Positions 30,013-40,688 of a stretch of 64,000 nucleotides of DNA are shown piece after piece (within the stretch, counting starts at the first letter, position 1; every line of letters begins with the position of its first letter). A program made the translations under genes and the position numbers. This DNA comes from Deltaproteobacteria bacterium (GTDB lineage Bacteria > Desulfobacterota > Deferrimicrobia > Deferrimicrobiales > Deferrimicrobiaceae), in contig JAKAHC010000008.1 of NCBI GenBank assembly GCA_021815305.1, forward strand, positions 86,155 through 150,154. Direction: 5' to 3'. The notes under the pieces were generated by a model. That model did not search any database. It saw only the letters and a program-made list of their open reading frames with translations, and was not told the DNA's origin.

Positions 30013-30042
30013 AAAAAGAGGGGGGCGTCACCCGCCCCCCTC
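30011..30042 (-). terminator. Rho-independent terminator of the pal operon (shared with aspS)
   Basis: Bases 30018-30027 pair with 30033-30042 in a perfect 10-bp G+C stem with a 5-base loop. On the minus strand the stem is followed by seven T (30017-30011), the classic layout for stopping the convergent pal transcript. On the plus strand it may also slow aspS transcription, but only a TTTT lies beyond it. Confidence 0.85.
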
Positions 30043-30066
30043 CCGGTCCGGTTTTCCCCTCCGGGG

Positions 30067-30813
30067 CTACTTCTTCAGATCGAAGACCGCCCGCCGGTTC
30101 TTCTGCCAGCAGGCCTCGTTGTGCTCCGTGCACAGCGGGCGTTCCTTGCCGTAGCTGATCGTGGAGAGGCGGGCCGCGTCGACACCCAGCCCCACGAGGT
30201 ATTTCTTCGCGGAGGTCGCACGGCGGTCTCCCAGAGCCATGTTGTACTCCGCGGTGCCGCGCTCGTCGCAATGGCCCTCGATCAGGATCTTGGCGCCGTT
30301 GTTCTTCGCCAGGTAGTCGGCAACCTTCGCCAGGATGGGCTTTGCGTCATCCCGGATGAACGATTTGTCGAAGTCGAAGTGGATGTTCGGGAAAACCGAC
30401 TCCTCGGCCGCCGCGGAGGGCGGCGGGGGGGCGACCGTCGGCGCGGTGGGCGCAGGCGGCGGCGTGGGCAAGGGCGGCGGCAGGGCGGGGGCCGCGGGCT
30501 TTTTCGCCTCGGCGCACGCACGGGTTTTCGCGAGTAGGTTGTCCGCCGCCGCCTCGGCGTCCTTCACATCGGCTTCCGCCCTCTCGAAGTGTTCCACCAG
30601 TTCGTGGCGGGCGTGCTCCAGCGCGACGCGGGCAATGGCGAGTTCTTTGGGCGCGCACTCCGCGGCCCCGAGGCGTTCGGCCTCGGCGATCTTGGCCGCG
30701 ATGGCGTCAAGCCGGTCGGTTTCGCTGCGGGTCAGCTGCCGCTTGGCGCAACCGGCGGCGACCGCCAGCGCGAGAATGATGAAACCTGCAAGGAGGATTC
30801 TCGCGTTCTTCAT
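30067..30813 (-). CDS. Pal-like OmpA-domain lipoprotein
   Basis: The 248-residue protein has a lipoprotein signal (hydrophobic stretch ending AVAAGC, predicted lipidated Cys22), a charged helical region (about 25-105) that may be coiled coil, and a proline/alanine-rich linker. The OmpA/Pal peptidoglycan-binding domain (about 140-248) has HFDFDKSFIRDDA, EGHCDERGTAEYN, GDRRA and NRRAVF. It should tether the outer membrane to peptidoglycan. It overlaps the DUF4398 lipoprotein gene by ATGA. Other tol genes are not present, and the long N-terminal helical part differs from minimal Pal. Confidence 0.88.
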   Translation of the reverse strand: MKNARILLAGFIILALAVAAGCAKRQLTRSETDRLDAIAAKIAEAERLGAAECAPKELAIARVALEHARHELVEHFERAEADVKDAEAAADNLLAKTRACAEAKKPAAPALPPPLPTPPPAPTAPTVAPPPPSAAAEESVFPNIHFDFDKSFIRDDAKPILAKVADYLAKNNGAKILIEGHCDERGTAEYNMALGDRRATSAKKYLVGLGVDAARLSTISYGKERPLCTEHNEACWQKNRRAVFDLKK

Positions 30814-31094
30814 TTCGCACCCCCGGCCTTCTGGATCGCCTGGCCGGAATACTTCTCCGACTCGGCGGCGAATGTGCGGGCCTCGTCGTTGTCGCCCTCG
30901 TCGACCTCTTTCTTGGCTGCCTCAAGGTACGTCTGGGCCATGTAGTAGTCGAGCTTTGCCTTCTCCGGCGCGCCGGAGACCTTCGCCTTGTCCAGAGCCG
31001 ACTGGGCGTTCTGGAGCGCGTTCGTCGTCGCGCACCCCCCGACCAGGACGGCAAAGGCCAAGGCGACAACGACCTTTCGCCAGATCGATTTCAT
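30810..31094 (-). CDS. small DUF4398-type lipoprotein
   Basis: The 94-residue precursor has a signal ending LVGGC (lipid Cys21), then ATTNALQNAQSALDKAK and a helical repeat-like region (KLDYYMAQTYLEAAKKEVDEGD) typical of DUF4398 proteins, which often sit beside OmpA-domain lipoproteins. The ribosome site GGAGGAGG lies 4-11 bases upstream. It is cotranscribed and translationally coupled with the Pal-like gene, so a shared envelope role is likely; no biochemical function is known. Confidence 0.85.
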   Translation of the reverse strand: MKSIWRKVVVALAFAVLVGGCATTNALQNAQSALDKAKVSGAPEKAKLDYYMAQTYLEAAKKEVDEGDNDEARTFAAESEKYSGQAIQKAGGAK

Positions 31095-31132
31095 AATCCT
31101 CCTCCTTGAAATGGGTGGATTCCTGTCCGTAA

Positions 31133-31138
31133 ATTATA
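31133..31138 (-). promoter_or_regulatory. -10 element of the DUF4398-pal operon
   Basis: On the minus strand 31138-31133 reads TATAAT, 39 bases before the DUF4398 ATG, in an AT-rich intergenic region. The -35 is weak (CTTTAG at 17-base spacing). Confidence 0.5.
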
Positions 31139-31140
31139 GA

Positions 31141-31153
31141 ACAAATCATTTGT
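31141..31153. promoter_or_regulatory. perfect inverted repeat ACAAATcATTTGT, candidate operator
   Basis: Six-base arms (31141-31146 and 31148-31153) around one base form a perfect dyad. It lies between the -10 of the pal operon and its -35 region, and 56 bases upstream of the divergent acyl-CoA synthetase start. It could bind a repressor acting on one or both genes. Confidence 0.4.
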
Positions 31154-31208
31154 GTCTAAAGTATATTTCGGAGAAATATTTTCCCGTCGGTTTGTATATA
31201 GTGGAAGT

Positions 31209-33320
31209 GTGTTCCTCAGGGAGCTCTTCCATCCGGGATCGGTCGCCGTGGTCGGGGCGTCCCGGAACAGCGCAAAAGTGGGGTTCGGGGTGTTCGCGAA
31301 CCTCGTTCAGGCGGGGTTTCCGGGTCCGCTGTACGCCGTAAACCCCGGCGGCGGCGATCTTTTGGGATTCCCCCTGTACCCCTCGATCGGCGCGATTCCC
31401 GGCCCCGTGGACCTCGGCGTGTTCGTCGTTCCCCCAAAGGCCATCATCGAGGGGATCCCGTTGCTGGCCGCGAAGGGAATGCGCGCGGCCATCGCCATCT
31501 CCGCCGGTTTCAAGGAAGTCGGGGGAGAAGGGTTCGCGCTGGAACGTGCGCTCGAGGAGGCGGCCGCCGCCGCGGGGATACGGATCCTGGGACCCAACTG
31601 TCTAGGGCTGATCAACACCCACGCATGTCTGAACGCTTCCTTCTCGCGCGGCACGCCGCCGAAGGGGGCGATCTCCTTCTTTTCCCAGTCCGGAGCGTTG
31701 TGCACGGCGGTGCTGGACTGGGCGGTCGGACAGAACGTAGGGTTCTCCAAGTTCGTGAGCCTCGGGAACAAGGCGGATATCTCCGAATCCGACATCATGG
31801 AGTATCTCGCGGAGGATACCGAAACGAAGGTCCTCCTCGGCTACGTCGAGAGCATCGACGACGGGCGGCGGTTCCTGCGCGCGGCGAGGGGGACTACGCA
31901 CCGCAAGCCGGTCGTCCTGGTCAAGGCGGGGGCCACGGGCGCCGGGGCCCGCGCCGCGTCCTCCCACACCGGGAGCCTCGCAGGGTCCGATCACGCCTAC
32001 AATGCGGCGTTCCGCCAGGGGGGGGTCCTGCGCGCCAGGACGGTGGAGGACCTTTTCGATCTCGCCATGGGGTTCGCGATGCAGCCGGTCCCCTGTGGGG
32101 ACCGGCTGCTGATCCTTACGAACGCCGGCGGGCCGGGCATCCTCGCGGCGGACACGGCGGAGCGGCTCGGGATCCCCCTTGCGGAGGTTTCCTCCGCGCT
32201 CCGCGGGAAGCTCGCGCCGAAGGTCCCCCCGACGGCGAGCCTGGCCAATCCCGTGGACATCATCGGGGACGCCAGGGCGGACCGGTACCGGGATGTTCTC
32301 GAGGTGCTGGCGGACGACCCGTCCATCGACACGGTCCTGGTCCTCCTGACCCCGCAGGCCATGACCGAGCCGGAGGAGACGGCGCGTGCCACCGTGTCCG
32401 CCTTCGCCGGGGCCGGGAAGACGGTGTTCGCGTCGTTCCTGGGGGAGGCGACGGTAGGGGGCGCCCGCAGGATCCTCTCCGAAGGAAACGTGCCCAACTA
32501 CGCCGTTCCCGAAAGGGCGGTGCGCGCGCTCCACGCGATGCGCCGCTATGCGCGCCTTCGCCCCGCGGAATCTCCGCGCGGAGAGGAACCGACGAAGGAT
32601 CGCCCGGATCCGGCCGACCGTGCCGTCCGCGAGGCCCTCTCGGCGGGGCGGCGCGTGCTGGGGGAGGAGGAGGGGCGGGCGATCCTCGAGGCCTACGGAT
32701 TCGCCTTCCCGCGACACGCCTTCGCGGAGACGAGCGCCGCCGCCGCGGACGCGTTCCGGTCGCTCGGGACGGCGAGAGCCGTGATGAAGATCGTCTCTCC
32801 CCAAGTGATCCACAAGACCGACGTCGGAGGGGTTCGTCTCGGTCTCTCCTCCGCGGAGGAGGTGGAAAGGGCTTTCGTGGAAGTCACCTCCTCCGTCCGC
32901 CGGTTCGCTCCGGAAGCGTGGATCGCGGGGGTCTCCCTCCAGGAAATGATCATCGGCGGAAGGGAACTCATCCTGGGGATGAACCGCGATCCCCAGTTCG
33001 GCCCCCTCCTGATGTTCGGCCTGGGGGGGATCTCCGTCGAAGTGCTGAAGGACGTCGCGTTCCGCGTGGCGCCGATCACCCGGCGCGAGGCGGAGGAAAT
33101 GGTCCGGGAGATACGGGCCTACCCGCTGCTGGCCGCCTATCGCGGGAGCGAGCCCGCGGACGAGGAGGCCATCGTGGAGGCGCTCCTGCGGGTATCGCGC
33201 CTGTCGTGCGATTTCCCGGAGATCCAGGAACTGGACATCAACCCGGTCCTGGTTCTTTCGAAAGGCAAGGGGTTGCGCGCGATCGATTGCCGGATGACCA
33301 TCGCGGAGGCGAACGGATGA
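31209..33320 (+). CDS. ADP-forming acetate/acyl-CoA synthetase, fused alpha-beta
   Basis: This is a 703-residue fusion. The alpha part (about 1-455) has a CoA-binding Rossmann domain (HPGSVAVVGASRN), LGPNCLGLIN, and the phosphorylated histidine in SSHTGSLAG (His253). The beta part (about 475-703) is an ATP-grasp domain (ILEAYGFAFPRHAF, VMKIVSPQVIHKTDVGGV). It makes ATP directly from acyl-CoA, giving an acid, or activates acetate or propionate in reverse. Homology begins at VFLRELFHPG, so GTG 31209 is used; the ribosome site is weak. It overlaps the next gene by ATGA, suggesting a joint role in acyl-CoA metabolism. Confidence 0.9.
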   Translation: MFLRELFHPGSVAVVGASRNSAKVGFGVFANLVQAGFPGPLYAVNPGGGDLLGFPLYPSIGAIPGPVDLGVFVVPPKAIIEGIPLLAAKGMRAAIAISAGFKEVGGEGFALERALEEAAAAAGIRILGPNCLGLINTHACLNASFSRGTPPKGAISFFSQSGALCTAVLDWAVGQNVGFSKFVSLGNKADISESDIMEYLAEDTETKVLLGYVESIDDGRRFLRAARGTTHRKPVVLVKAGATGAGARAASSHTGSLAGSDHAYNAAFRQGGVLRARTVEDLFDLAMGFAMQPVPCGDRLLILTNAGGPGILAADTAERLGIPLAEVSSALRGKLAPKVPPTASLANPVDIIGDARADRYRDVLEVLADDPSIDTVLVLLTPQAMTEPEETARATVSAFAGAGKTVFASFLGEATVGGARRILSEGNVPNYAVPERAVRALHAMRRYARLRPAESPRGEEPTKDRPDPADRAVREALSAGRRVLGEEEGRAILEAYGFAFPRHAFAETSAAAADAFRSLGTARAVMKIVSPQVIHKTDVGGVRLGLSSAEEVERAFVEVTSSVRRFAPEAWIAGVSLQEMIIGGRELILGMNRDPQFGPLLMFGLGGISVEVLKDVAFRVAPITRREAEEMVREIRAYPLLAAYRGSEPADEEAIVEALLRVSRLSCDFPEIQELDINPVLVLSKGKGLRAIDCRMTIAEANG

Positions 33321-34384
33321 AACTTTACGTCGCATCGACGTCCGGGTATGCGGGCAAGACCCTCCTTGTCCTTTCCCTCGGGAAGATCTGGGCGGAGAGG
33401 GGGGTGCGGGTCGGGTATGTCAAACCCCTGGGCAAGATCCCGATCGTGGAGGGGGGGCGGCTGGTCGACGAGGATGCCGCTTTCCTGGCCCGGGAACTCG
33501 CCCTCGAAGGGCCGCCGGAAGCGGTGTGCCCCGTGGTGATCACCCAGGACCTCGTGGTCGCCGCGTACCGCGGAGAGGACCTGAGGCTCCGGGGCAGGAT
33601 CTCGACGGCCGTCCACGACGCGGAGGCCCGCTCGGAGGTGCTCCTCGTCGGCGGAACCGCCAACCTGAGGGACGGGATCTTCCTCGGACTGTCTCCGCTC
33701 GAACTGATCGTGAACTACGACTGCCGCGTCGTGCTGGTGGACCGGTTCGAGGGGGAGACGTCGATGGACCAGGTCCTCTGGGCCGCGGCGGCGCTGGGCC
33801 CCCGGCTCCTCGGAGTGGTGTTCAACAGGGTGTCTCCCGGGCAGGAGGCCTTTGTCCGCGGCCCCGTGGCCGGATTTTTCGGCGCCCGGGGGATCCGCGT
33901 CCTCGGCGCCGTGCCGGAAGACCCCGTGCTGAACAGCGTCAGCGTCGGGGCGCTGGCGGCCTCCCTTTCCGCCTCGGTGGCGTGCGCCCCGGAAAGCGCC
34001 ATGGGGGCGATGATCGAGCGGTTCTGCGTGGGGGCGATGGACGTGGAGCACGCGCTCCGGATCTTCCGCGGGATCCCGGGGAAGGCGGTCGTCACCGGGG
34101 GGTACCGAACCGACATCCAGCTGGCCGCGCTGGAGACGGACACGGTTTGCCTCGTGCTCACCGGGGGGGTGTCTCCGAACGAGATCATCCTGTCCCGCGC
34201 GCGGGAGAAGGGGACCGCGATCCTCACCGTCGCGGAGGACACGATGACCACCGTGGAGCGGTTCGAGCGGCTGCTCGGGCGCATGCGGATCCGGGAGCCC
34301 GAGAAGGTGCGGCGGGGGGTCGATGTGGTCCGTGCCTCCGTCGACACGGAGGGTCTGTTGTCGCTTTGCCGGAACGGAGGATAG
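33317..34384 (+). CDS. DRTGG-domain protein resembling the N-terminal part of phosphotransacetylase
   Basis: The 355-residue protein begins with a BioD/AAA-type P-loop region (YVASTSGYAGKTLLVLSLGK) and continues into a DRTGG domain (about 215-330; VVTGGYRTDIQLAALETDTVCLVLTGG). These two domains form the regulatory front half of long phosphotransacetylases, but the Pta catalytic domain is absent. Coupling by ATGA to the ADP-forming acyl-CoA synthetase suggests that it senses or regulates acetate/acyl-CoA flux. That is inference; no activity is proven for stand-alone members. Confidence 0.8.
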   Translation: MKLYVASTSGYAGKTLLVLSLGKIWAERGVRVGYVKPLGKIPIVEGGRLVDEDAAFLARELALEGPPEAVCPVVITQDLVVAAYRGEDLRLRGRISTAVHDAEARSEVLLVGGTANLRDGIFLGLSPLELIVNYDCRVVLVDRFEGETSMDQVLWAAAALGPRLLGVVFNRVSPGQEAFVRGPVAGFFGARGIRVLGAVPEDPVLNSVSVGALAASLSASVACAPESAMGAMIERFCVGAMDVEHALRIFRGIPGKAVVTGGYRTDIQLAALETDTVCLVLTGGVSPNEIILSRAREKGTAILTVAEDTMTTVERFERLLGRMRIREPEKVRRGVDVVRASVDTEGLLSLCRNGG

Positions 34385-34453
34385 CTCTCCGGGGAGGTCG
34401 TCCCCGCACGCAGGGTCGCAGGGGATCCGGAGGTCGGCAGGGATCCTTTCCCC

Positions 34454-34482
34454 TTGACATCCATGGGGTATTTGTATACTGT
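34454..34482 (+). promoter_or_regulatory. sigma70-type promoter of the mdh-suc-kor block
   Basis: A consensus TTGACA (34454-34459) is followed after 17 bases by TACTGT (34477-34482); TATACT (34475-34480) at 15 bases is an alternative -10. It sits in an AT-rich dip and points into mdh. Confidence 0.65.
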
Positions 34483-34487
34483 ATGCG

Positions 34488-35641
<1,154 letters not shown>

Positions 35642-35716
35642 AGCGCCGTTCCGAGCGGGGAAGCTCGGTTCCCGGCGCCGCGGGAAAACAGGATGTGGCC
35701 GAAAAACCTTCATTCA

Positions 35717-35742
35717 AAGGGGGGACCCGGCGGTCCCCCCTT
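35717..35742 (+). terminator. hairpin between mdh and sucC, likely terminator or attenuator
   Basis: A 10-bp stem pairs AAGGGGGGAC (35717-35726) with GTCCCCCCTT (35733-35742) around a 6-base loop, about 75 bases after the mdh stop. No strong T-run follows, so it may only weaken read-through or stabilise the mdh 3' end. Confidence 0.55.
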
Positions 35743-35821
35743 CACCTATTTGCAAGGTGAGACGGGAACTCCCCGCGCCGGATCGGATCGACCACAAATT
35801 CACCGGGAGGGACCTTAGGAC

Positions 35822-36991
35822 ATGAATATCCACGAGTACCAGGCCAAGGCCGTTCTGTCCAAGTACGGCGTGGCGGTGCCCAGGGGAAAGGTGGCGGACA
35901 CCCCTGCGCAGGCCGAGGTCATCGCGGAAGAGTTCGGCACGCCGGTCGTGGTCAAGGCGCAGATCCACGCCGGCGGACGGGGCAAGGGAGGCGGCGTGAA
36001 GTTCGCCCGAACTTCCACCGAGGCTCGGAAGTACGCCCAGGAGATCATCGGGATGAACCTGGTGACCCACCAGACAGGTCCCCAGGGGAAAAGGGTCAAG
36101 CGCGTCCTCGTCGAGCAGGCAGGGAAGATCCGGAAGGAGTTCTACCTCGGCATCGTCATCGATCGGGCCGTTTCGCAGGTCGTCATCATGGCGTCCACGG
36201 AGGGCGGGATGGAGATCGAGGCGGTTGCGGCGAAGACCCCGGAGAAGATCCTGAAGGAATGGGTGGACCCGGCCGTGGGCCTGATGCCGTTCCAGGCACG
36301 GAAGCTCGCCTACGGGCTGGGGATCCCCGCGGAGCTCACGGGGAAGGCGGTGAAGCTGATGACGGGGCTGTACAACGCCTTCGTGGACACGGACTGCTCC
36401 CTCGCCGAGATCAATCCGCTCGTCCTGACCGAGGACGGCGACATCGTCGCGCTGGACGCGAAGATGAACTTCGAAAGCAACGGCCTGTTCCGGCACCAGG
36501 ACATCCAGGCGCTCCGGGACTTCGACGAAGAGGATCCCACGGAGACCGAGGCGTCCAAGTACGATCTCTCCTACATCCGCCTCGACGGGAACATCGGCTG
36601 CATGGTGAACGGCGCGGGGCTGGCGATGACCACGATGGACATGATCAAGATCTGCGGCGGCAACCCGGCGAATTTCCTCGACGTCGGCGGCGGCGCGTCC
36701 GTCGATCAGGTGACCAACGCGTTCCGGCTCATCCTGTCCGACGAGAAGGTGAAGGCGATCCTCGTGAACATCTTCGGCGGGATCATGCGGTGCGACATCA
36801 TCGCGGAGGGCGTGGTCGCGGCGGCGAAGAAGCTGGGCCTCTCGGTTCCCCTGGTCGTCCGGCTCGAGGGGACGAACGTCGAGAAGGGGAAGGAGATCCT
36901 CGCGGCGTCGAAGCTCAACATCATATCCGCGGGCGACATGGCGGACGCGGCGAGGAAAGTCGTCGCCGCCGCCGCCGGCCAGGCGAAGTAA
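35822..36991 (+). CDS. sucC: succinyl-CoA synthetase beta subunit (ADP-forming)
   Basis: The 389-residue ATP-grasp subunit starts [12 protein letters not shown]. It has the nucleotide-binding [15 protein letters not shown] and the C-terminal [16 protein letters not shown]oA-ligase segment. With SucD it interconverts succinyl-CoA and succinate with ATP formation. In this organism it would also accept succinyl-CoA from the methylmalonyl-CoA mutase. sucD follows after 11 bases. A ribosome site in GGGAGGGACCTTAGGAC precedes the ATG. Confidence 0.97.
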   Translation: MNIHEYQAKAVLSKYGVAVPRGKVADTPAQAEVIAEEFGTPVVVKAQIHAGGRGKGGGVKFARTSTEARKYAQEIIGMNLVTHQTGPQGKRVKRVLVEQAGKIRKEFYLGIVIDRAVSQVVIMASTEGGMEIEAVAAKTPEKILKEWVDPAVGLMPFQARKLAYGLGIPAELTGKAVKLMTGLYNAFVDTDCSLAEINPLVLTEDGDIVALDAKMNFESNGLFRHQDIQALRDFDEEDPTETEASKYDLSYIRLDGNIGCMVNGAGLAMTTMDMIKICGGNPANFLDVGGGASVDQVTNAFRLILSDEKVKAILVNIFGGIMRCDIIAEGVVAAAKKLGLSVPLVVRLEGTNVEKGKEILAASKLNIISAGDMADAARKVVAAAAGQAK

Positions 36992-37002
36992 GGGGGGCGG
37001 CC

Positions 37003-37884
37003 ATGAGCATCTACATAGACAAGGACACCAGGGTTCTCGTCCAGGGGATCACCGGCTCGACGGGGGCGTTCCACACCCGACAGATGCTGGAATACGGCAC
37101 GAAGATCGTCGGCGGGGTGACCCCGGGGAAGGCCGGCTCCACGGTGGAGGGCGTCCCCGTCTTCAACTCCGTCACCGAAGCGGTCAAGGCCACGGGCGCC
37201 GACGCCTCGGTCATCTATGTCCCTCCCGCATTCGCTGCGGACGCGATCTGCGAGGGGTTCGATGCGGGGCTCGACCTGGTAGTGTGCATCACCGAGGGGA
37301 TCCCCATCCTGGACATGGTGAAGGTCAAACGGTTCATCCGGGGGAAGAAGACCCGGCTGGTGGGACCGAACTGCCCCGGGGTCATCACCCCCGGGGAATG
37401 CAAGATCGGCATCATGCCCGGCAGCATCCACACGCCCGGCGCCATCGGCATCGTCTCCAAGTCGGGCACGCTCACCTACGAGGCGGTCCACCAGGTGACC
37501 AAGGTGGGGCTGGGGCAGTCCACCTGCGTCGGCATCGGCGGCGATCCCATCAACGGCACGAACTTCATCGACGTCCTCTCCGCCTTCGAGTCCGATCCGG
37601 ACACCGAGGCGGTCATCATGATCGGCGAGATCGGCGGTACGGCGGAGGAAGAGGCGGCCGCCTGGGTGAAGGCGAACATGAAGAAACCGGTGGTCGGGTT
37701 CGTCGCGGGGCAGACCGCGCCCAAGGGGAAGCGGATGGGTCACGCGGGCGCCGTCATCTCGGGCGGGAAAGGGACGGCGGCGGAGAAGATCGCGGCGTTC
37801 AAGGCGGCGGGCATTTCGGTGGCCGAGTCGCCTGCCGACATGGGGAAGACCCTGGCGAACCGGCTGGGTCTCCAGGCCAACTAA
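37003..37884 (+). CDS. sucD: succinyl-CoA synthetase alpha subunit
   Basis: The 293-residue subunit has the CoA-binding Rossmann domain ([14 protein letters not shown]), [33 protein letters not shown], and the phosphorylated His247 in MGHAGAVI. It pairs with SucC. It is preceded by a GGGGGGCGG ribosome site and followed by the ferredoxin subunit of a 2-oxoacid oxidoreductase, placing succinyl-CoA formation and use in one operon. Confidence 0.97.
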   Translation: MSIYIDKDTRVLVQGITGSTGAFHTRQMLEYGTKIVGGVTPGKAGSTVEGVPVFNSVTEAVKATGADASVIYVPPAFAADAICEGFDAGLDLVVCITEGIPILDMVKVKRFIRGKKTRLVGPNCPGVITPGECKIGIMPGSIHTPGAIGIVSKSGTLTYEAVHQVTKVGLGQSTCVGIGGDPINGTNFIDVLSAFESDPDTEAVIMIGEIGGTAEEEAAAWVKANMKKPVVGFVAGQTAPKGKRMGHAGAVISGGKGTAAEKIAAFKAAGISVAESPADMGKTLANRLGLQAN

Positions 37885-37902
37885 AGGAAGGGACAGGGAG
37901 CG

Positions 37903-38136
37903 ATGGCGAAGGAGCAGGCGGTGGAGAAGATCGAGGCGACGGAAAGCCGGAAAGTGAAGATCAGCGTCATCCCGCGGTACTGCAAGGGGTGCGAGATCTG
38001 CGTGAAACTGTGCCCCACGCAGGTCCTCGGGATGGAGATGTTCAAGGTGAAGGTGGTCGACATCGACAAGTGCACGATCTGCATGGCGTGCGAGCTTCGG
38101 TGCCCGGACTTCGCCATCTTCGTCGAGAAGAAATAA
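37903..38136 (+). CDS. korD: 2-oxoglutarate:ferredoxin oxidoreductase delta (ferredoxin) subunit
   Basis: This 77-residue protein with two [4Fe-4S] clusters has Cys27/30/33/37 (CKGCEICVKLC) and Cys57/60/63/67 (CTICMACELRC). The size, the cluster pattern and the position ahead of the alpha, beta and gamma genes identify it as the electron-transfer subunit of a KorDABC-type complex. The N-terminal 20 residues are charged and variable. Confidence 0.9.
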   Translation: MAKEQAVEKIEATESRKVKISVIPRYCKGCEICVKLCPTQVLGMEMFKVKVVDIDKCTICMACELRCPDFAIFVEKK

Positions 38137-38169
38137 GGCCCGATACGGACCTGAAAAAGGAGAAGACAG

Positions 38170-39300
38170 GTGGGCAAGATCAAACTGCTCCAGGGTAACG
38201 AGGCGTGCGCGGAGGGCGCACTCTACGCGGGGTGCACCTTCTTCGGCGGCTACCCGATCACTCCGTCGACGGAGGTGGCCGAGTACATGGCGAAGCGGCT
38301 CCCGCAGATCGGGGGCGCGTTCCTGCAGATGGAGGACGAGATCGCGGCGATGGCCGCGGTCATCGGGGGGGCTCTGGCGGGGAAGAAGGCGCTCACGGCC
38401 ACGTCGGGCCCCGGCTTTTCGCTCAAGCAGGAGAACATCGGGTTCGCCGCGTTGACGGAGATCCCGTGCGTGATCGTCAATGTCATGCGCGGCGGGCCAT
38501 CGACCGGCGTTCCGACCGGCCCCGGACAGAGCGACATCATGCAGTGCAGGTGGGGAACGCACGGCGACCACCCGGTCATCTGCCTCACCCCCGCCTACGT
38601 CCAGGAGATCTTCTCCGAGACGGTCCGGGCGTTCAACCTCGCGGAGAAGTACCGCACCCCGGTGATCATCGCCTTCGACGAGATCGTCGGGCACATGCGG
38701 GAGCGGATCGAGATCCCCGATCCCGGGGTACTTCCCGTGCAAGACCGCACGAAGCCGACCTGCCCGCCTTCCGAATATCTCCCGTACGACGAAAGCAAGG
38801 GCGACGTTCCCCCGATGGCGAACTTCTTCGAGGGATACCGGTACCACGTGACCGGGCTCAACCACGGTTCCGACGGGTTCCCCGTGAACGCCTCCCCGCG
38901 GATCCACACCGACGAGCTTCGACTCCTTCGGAAAGTCGAGTCGAACAGGGCGGACATCGTCCGGTTCGAGGAGTACCTCCTGGAGGACGCGGAAGTCGCG
39001 GTTTTCGCCTACGGGATTTCCGGCCGCTCCGCCAAGACGGCCGTGGAAGCGGCCCGAAAGGCGGGGATCAAGGCGGGGCTCTTCCGCCCGTTGACCATCT
39101 GGCCGTTCCCCGAGGCGCAGGTCGCCGCGCTTTCCGCCCGCGTCAAGGGGATCGTGGTTCCCGAACTCTCCCTGGGCCAGATCATCCTGGAAGTGGACCG
39201 GTGTGCGAAGGGGCGCTGCAGGATCGAGGGAATCTACCGGGTCGACGGCGACCCCATCAACCCGGCGCAGATTCTCGCCAAGGTAAAGGAGGCCAATTAG
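38170..39300 (+). CDS. korA: 2-oxoglutarate:ferredoxin oxidoreductase alpha subunit
   Basis: The 376-residue subunit contains the pyrimidine-binding and C-terminal domains of the oxidoreductase: GNEACAEGALYAGCTFFGGYPITPSTE, TSGPGFSLKQENIG and RGGPSTGVPTGPGQSD. With KorB it oxidises 2-oxoglutarate to succinyl-CoA and reduces ferredoxin, or runs in reverse. Direct neighbourhood to sucCD favours 2-oxoglutarate over other 2-oxoacids. It starts at GTG 38170 after AGGAGAAGACAG. Confidence 0.93.
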   Translation: MGKIKLLQGNEACAEGALYAGCTFFGGYPITPSTEVAEYMAKRLPQIGGAFLQMEDEIAAMAAVIGGALAGKKALTATSGPGFSLKQENIGFAALTEIPCVIVNVMRGGPSTGVPTGPGQSDIMQCRWGTHGDHPVICLTPAYVQEIFSETVRAFNLAEKYRTPVIIAFDEIVGHMRERIEIPDPGVLPVQDRTKPTCPPSEYLPYDESKGDVPPMANFFEGYRYHVTGLNHGSDGFPVNASPRIHTDELRLLRKVESNRADIVRFEEYLLEDAEVAVFAYGISGRSAKTAVEAARKAGIKAGLFRPLTIWPFPEAQVAALSARVKGIVVPELSLGQIILEVDRCAKGRCRIEGIYRVDGDPINPAQILAKVKEAN

Positions 39301-40134
39301 ATGGCGTTTCAATACGACCGGTATATCCGCGGGGGGAAACTGCCTCACATCTGGTGCCCGGGGTGTACCTACGGCATCGTCTTCAAGTCGCTGTTGCGCG
39401 TCGTCGACACCCTGGCGATCTCCAAGGACGACATCGCCCTGGTGTCCGGGATCGGGTGCGCCTCCCGCCTCCCGGGTTACGTGGACTTCAACACGCTCCA
39501 CACCACGCACGGGAGGGCGCTCGGCTTCGCCACGGGCATCAAGATGGCAAGGCCCGACAAGCACGTCATGGTGGTCAGCGGCGACGGAGATGCGACCGCG
39601 ATCGGCGGGAACCACTTCATCCACGCCTGCCGCCGGAACATCGACATCACCGTTCTCGTCTTCAACAACTACATCTACGGGATGACCGGCGGGCAATACT
39701 CCCCGACCACGCCGTCCGGCCACATGGCGAGCACGATGCCGTACGGCAACGTCGACCCGTCGTTCAACATCCCCGAACTGGCGAAGGGCGCGGGGGCGAG
39801 CTTCGTGGCCCGCGGAACCGCGTACCACGCCGCGGGGCTGGACAAGCTTCTCATCGAGGCGATCCGGCACAAGGGTCTCTCCGTGGTCGAGATCATCAAC
39901 GCCTGTCCCACCACGCACGGCCGGCGGAACAAGTTCAAGAGCCCGACGGACATGCTCCTCTGGATGAAGGATACCTTCATGCCGGTCGCGGCGTTCGAGA
40001 AGCTGCCGCCGGAGAAGACGGCCGGGAAATTCCCCATCGGCGTCCTGTATCGCAAGGAGGGGCTCCCCGAGTATTGCGAGACCTACTACGGCCTGGTCGA
40101 GCGGCTGAAGAGACAGAGAGAGGGGAGGGTGTAG
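39301..40134 (+). CDS. korB: 2-oxoglutarate:ferredoxin oxidoreductase beta subunit
   Basis: The 277-residue TPP-binding subunit has [10 protein letters not shown] near the N-terminus, [35 protein letters not shown] (the GDG motif for Mg-TPP) and [17 protein letters not shown]. The start codon follows the korA stop immediately. The cysteines in CPGC and GIGC, with others, can ligate a [4Fe-4S] cluster in this family. Confidence 0.94.
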   Translation: MAFQYDRYIRGGKLPHIWCPGCTYGIVFKSLLRVVDTLAISKDDIALVSGIGCASRLPGYVDFNTLHTTHGRALGFATGIKMARPDKHVMVVSGDGDATAIGGNHFIHACRRNIDITVLVFNNYIYGMTGGQYSPTTPSGHMASTMPYGNVDPSFNIPELAKGAGASFVARGTAYHAAGLDKLLIEAIRHKGLSVVEIINACPTTHGRRNKFKSPTDMLLWMKDTFMPVAAFEKLPPEKTAGKFPIGVLYRKEGLPEYCETYYGLVERLKRQREGRV

Positions 40135-40139
40135 CGCCC

Positions 40140-40688
40140 ATGAGCGGAAGATACGAGATCCGGTTTTCCGGCTCCGGAGGGCAGGGTCTGATCCTTGCCG
40201 GCGTCATCTTCGCGGAGGCGGCGACCATCTACGACAAGAAGAACGCCGTGCAGAGCCAGTCGTACGGGCCGGAGGCCAGGGGCGGCGCCTCCAAGTCGGA
40301 AGTCATCATCTCCGAATCGGTCATCGATTTCCCAAAGGCCACCGAGATCGATCTGATGCTCGCCCTCACCCAGGAGGCGTGCTTCAAGTATTACAAGGAC
40401 ATCAAACCCACGGGGACGCTCCTGGTGGACGAGGATTTCGTGAAGGAGGTTCCGAAAGGTGCCTTCAAGGTGGTCCGGCTCCCGGTCATCCGGACCGCGT
40501 CCGAGGAAATCGGGAAGGCGTTCGTCGCCAACATCGTGGCGCTCGGCGCCATCACGGCCATCACGAAGCAGGTGAGCATCGAATCCGTGGAGAAGGCGGT
40601 CCTGTCCCGTGTCCCGAAGGGGACCGAGGATCTGAACAAGAAGGCGCTGATGGCGGGCTACGATCTCGCAAGGGGGAGGGAGAACTGA
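40140..40688 (+). CDS. korC: 2-oxoglutarate:ferredoxin oxidoreductase gamma subunit
   Basis: The 182-residue gamma domain begins [18 protein letters not shown], the family hallmark, and includes [18 protein letters not shown]. It completes the KorDABC set. Its stop TGA shares a base with the ndk ATG, so nucleoside diphosphate kinase is co-translated. The start is taken at ATG 40140, five bases after the korB stop, behind GGGGAGGG. Confidence 0.94.
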   Translation: MSGRYEIRFSGSGGQGLILAGVIFAEAATIYDKKNAVQSQSYGPEARGGASKSEVIISESVIDFPKATEIDLMLALTQEACFKYYKDIKPTGTLLVDEDFVKEVPKGAFKVVRLPVIRTASEEIGKAFVANIVALGAITAITKQVSIESVEKAVLSRVPKGTEDLNKKALMAGYDLARGREN

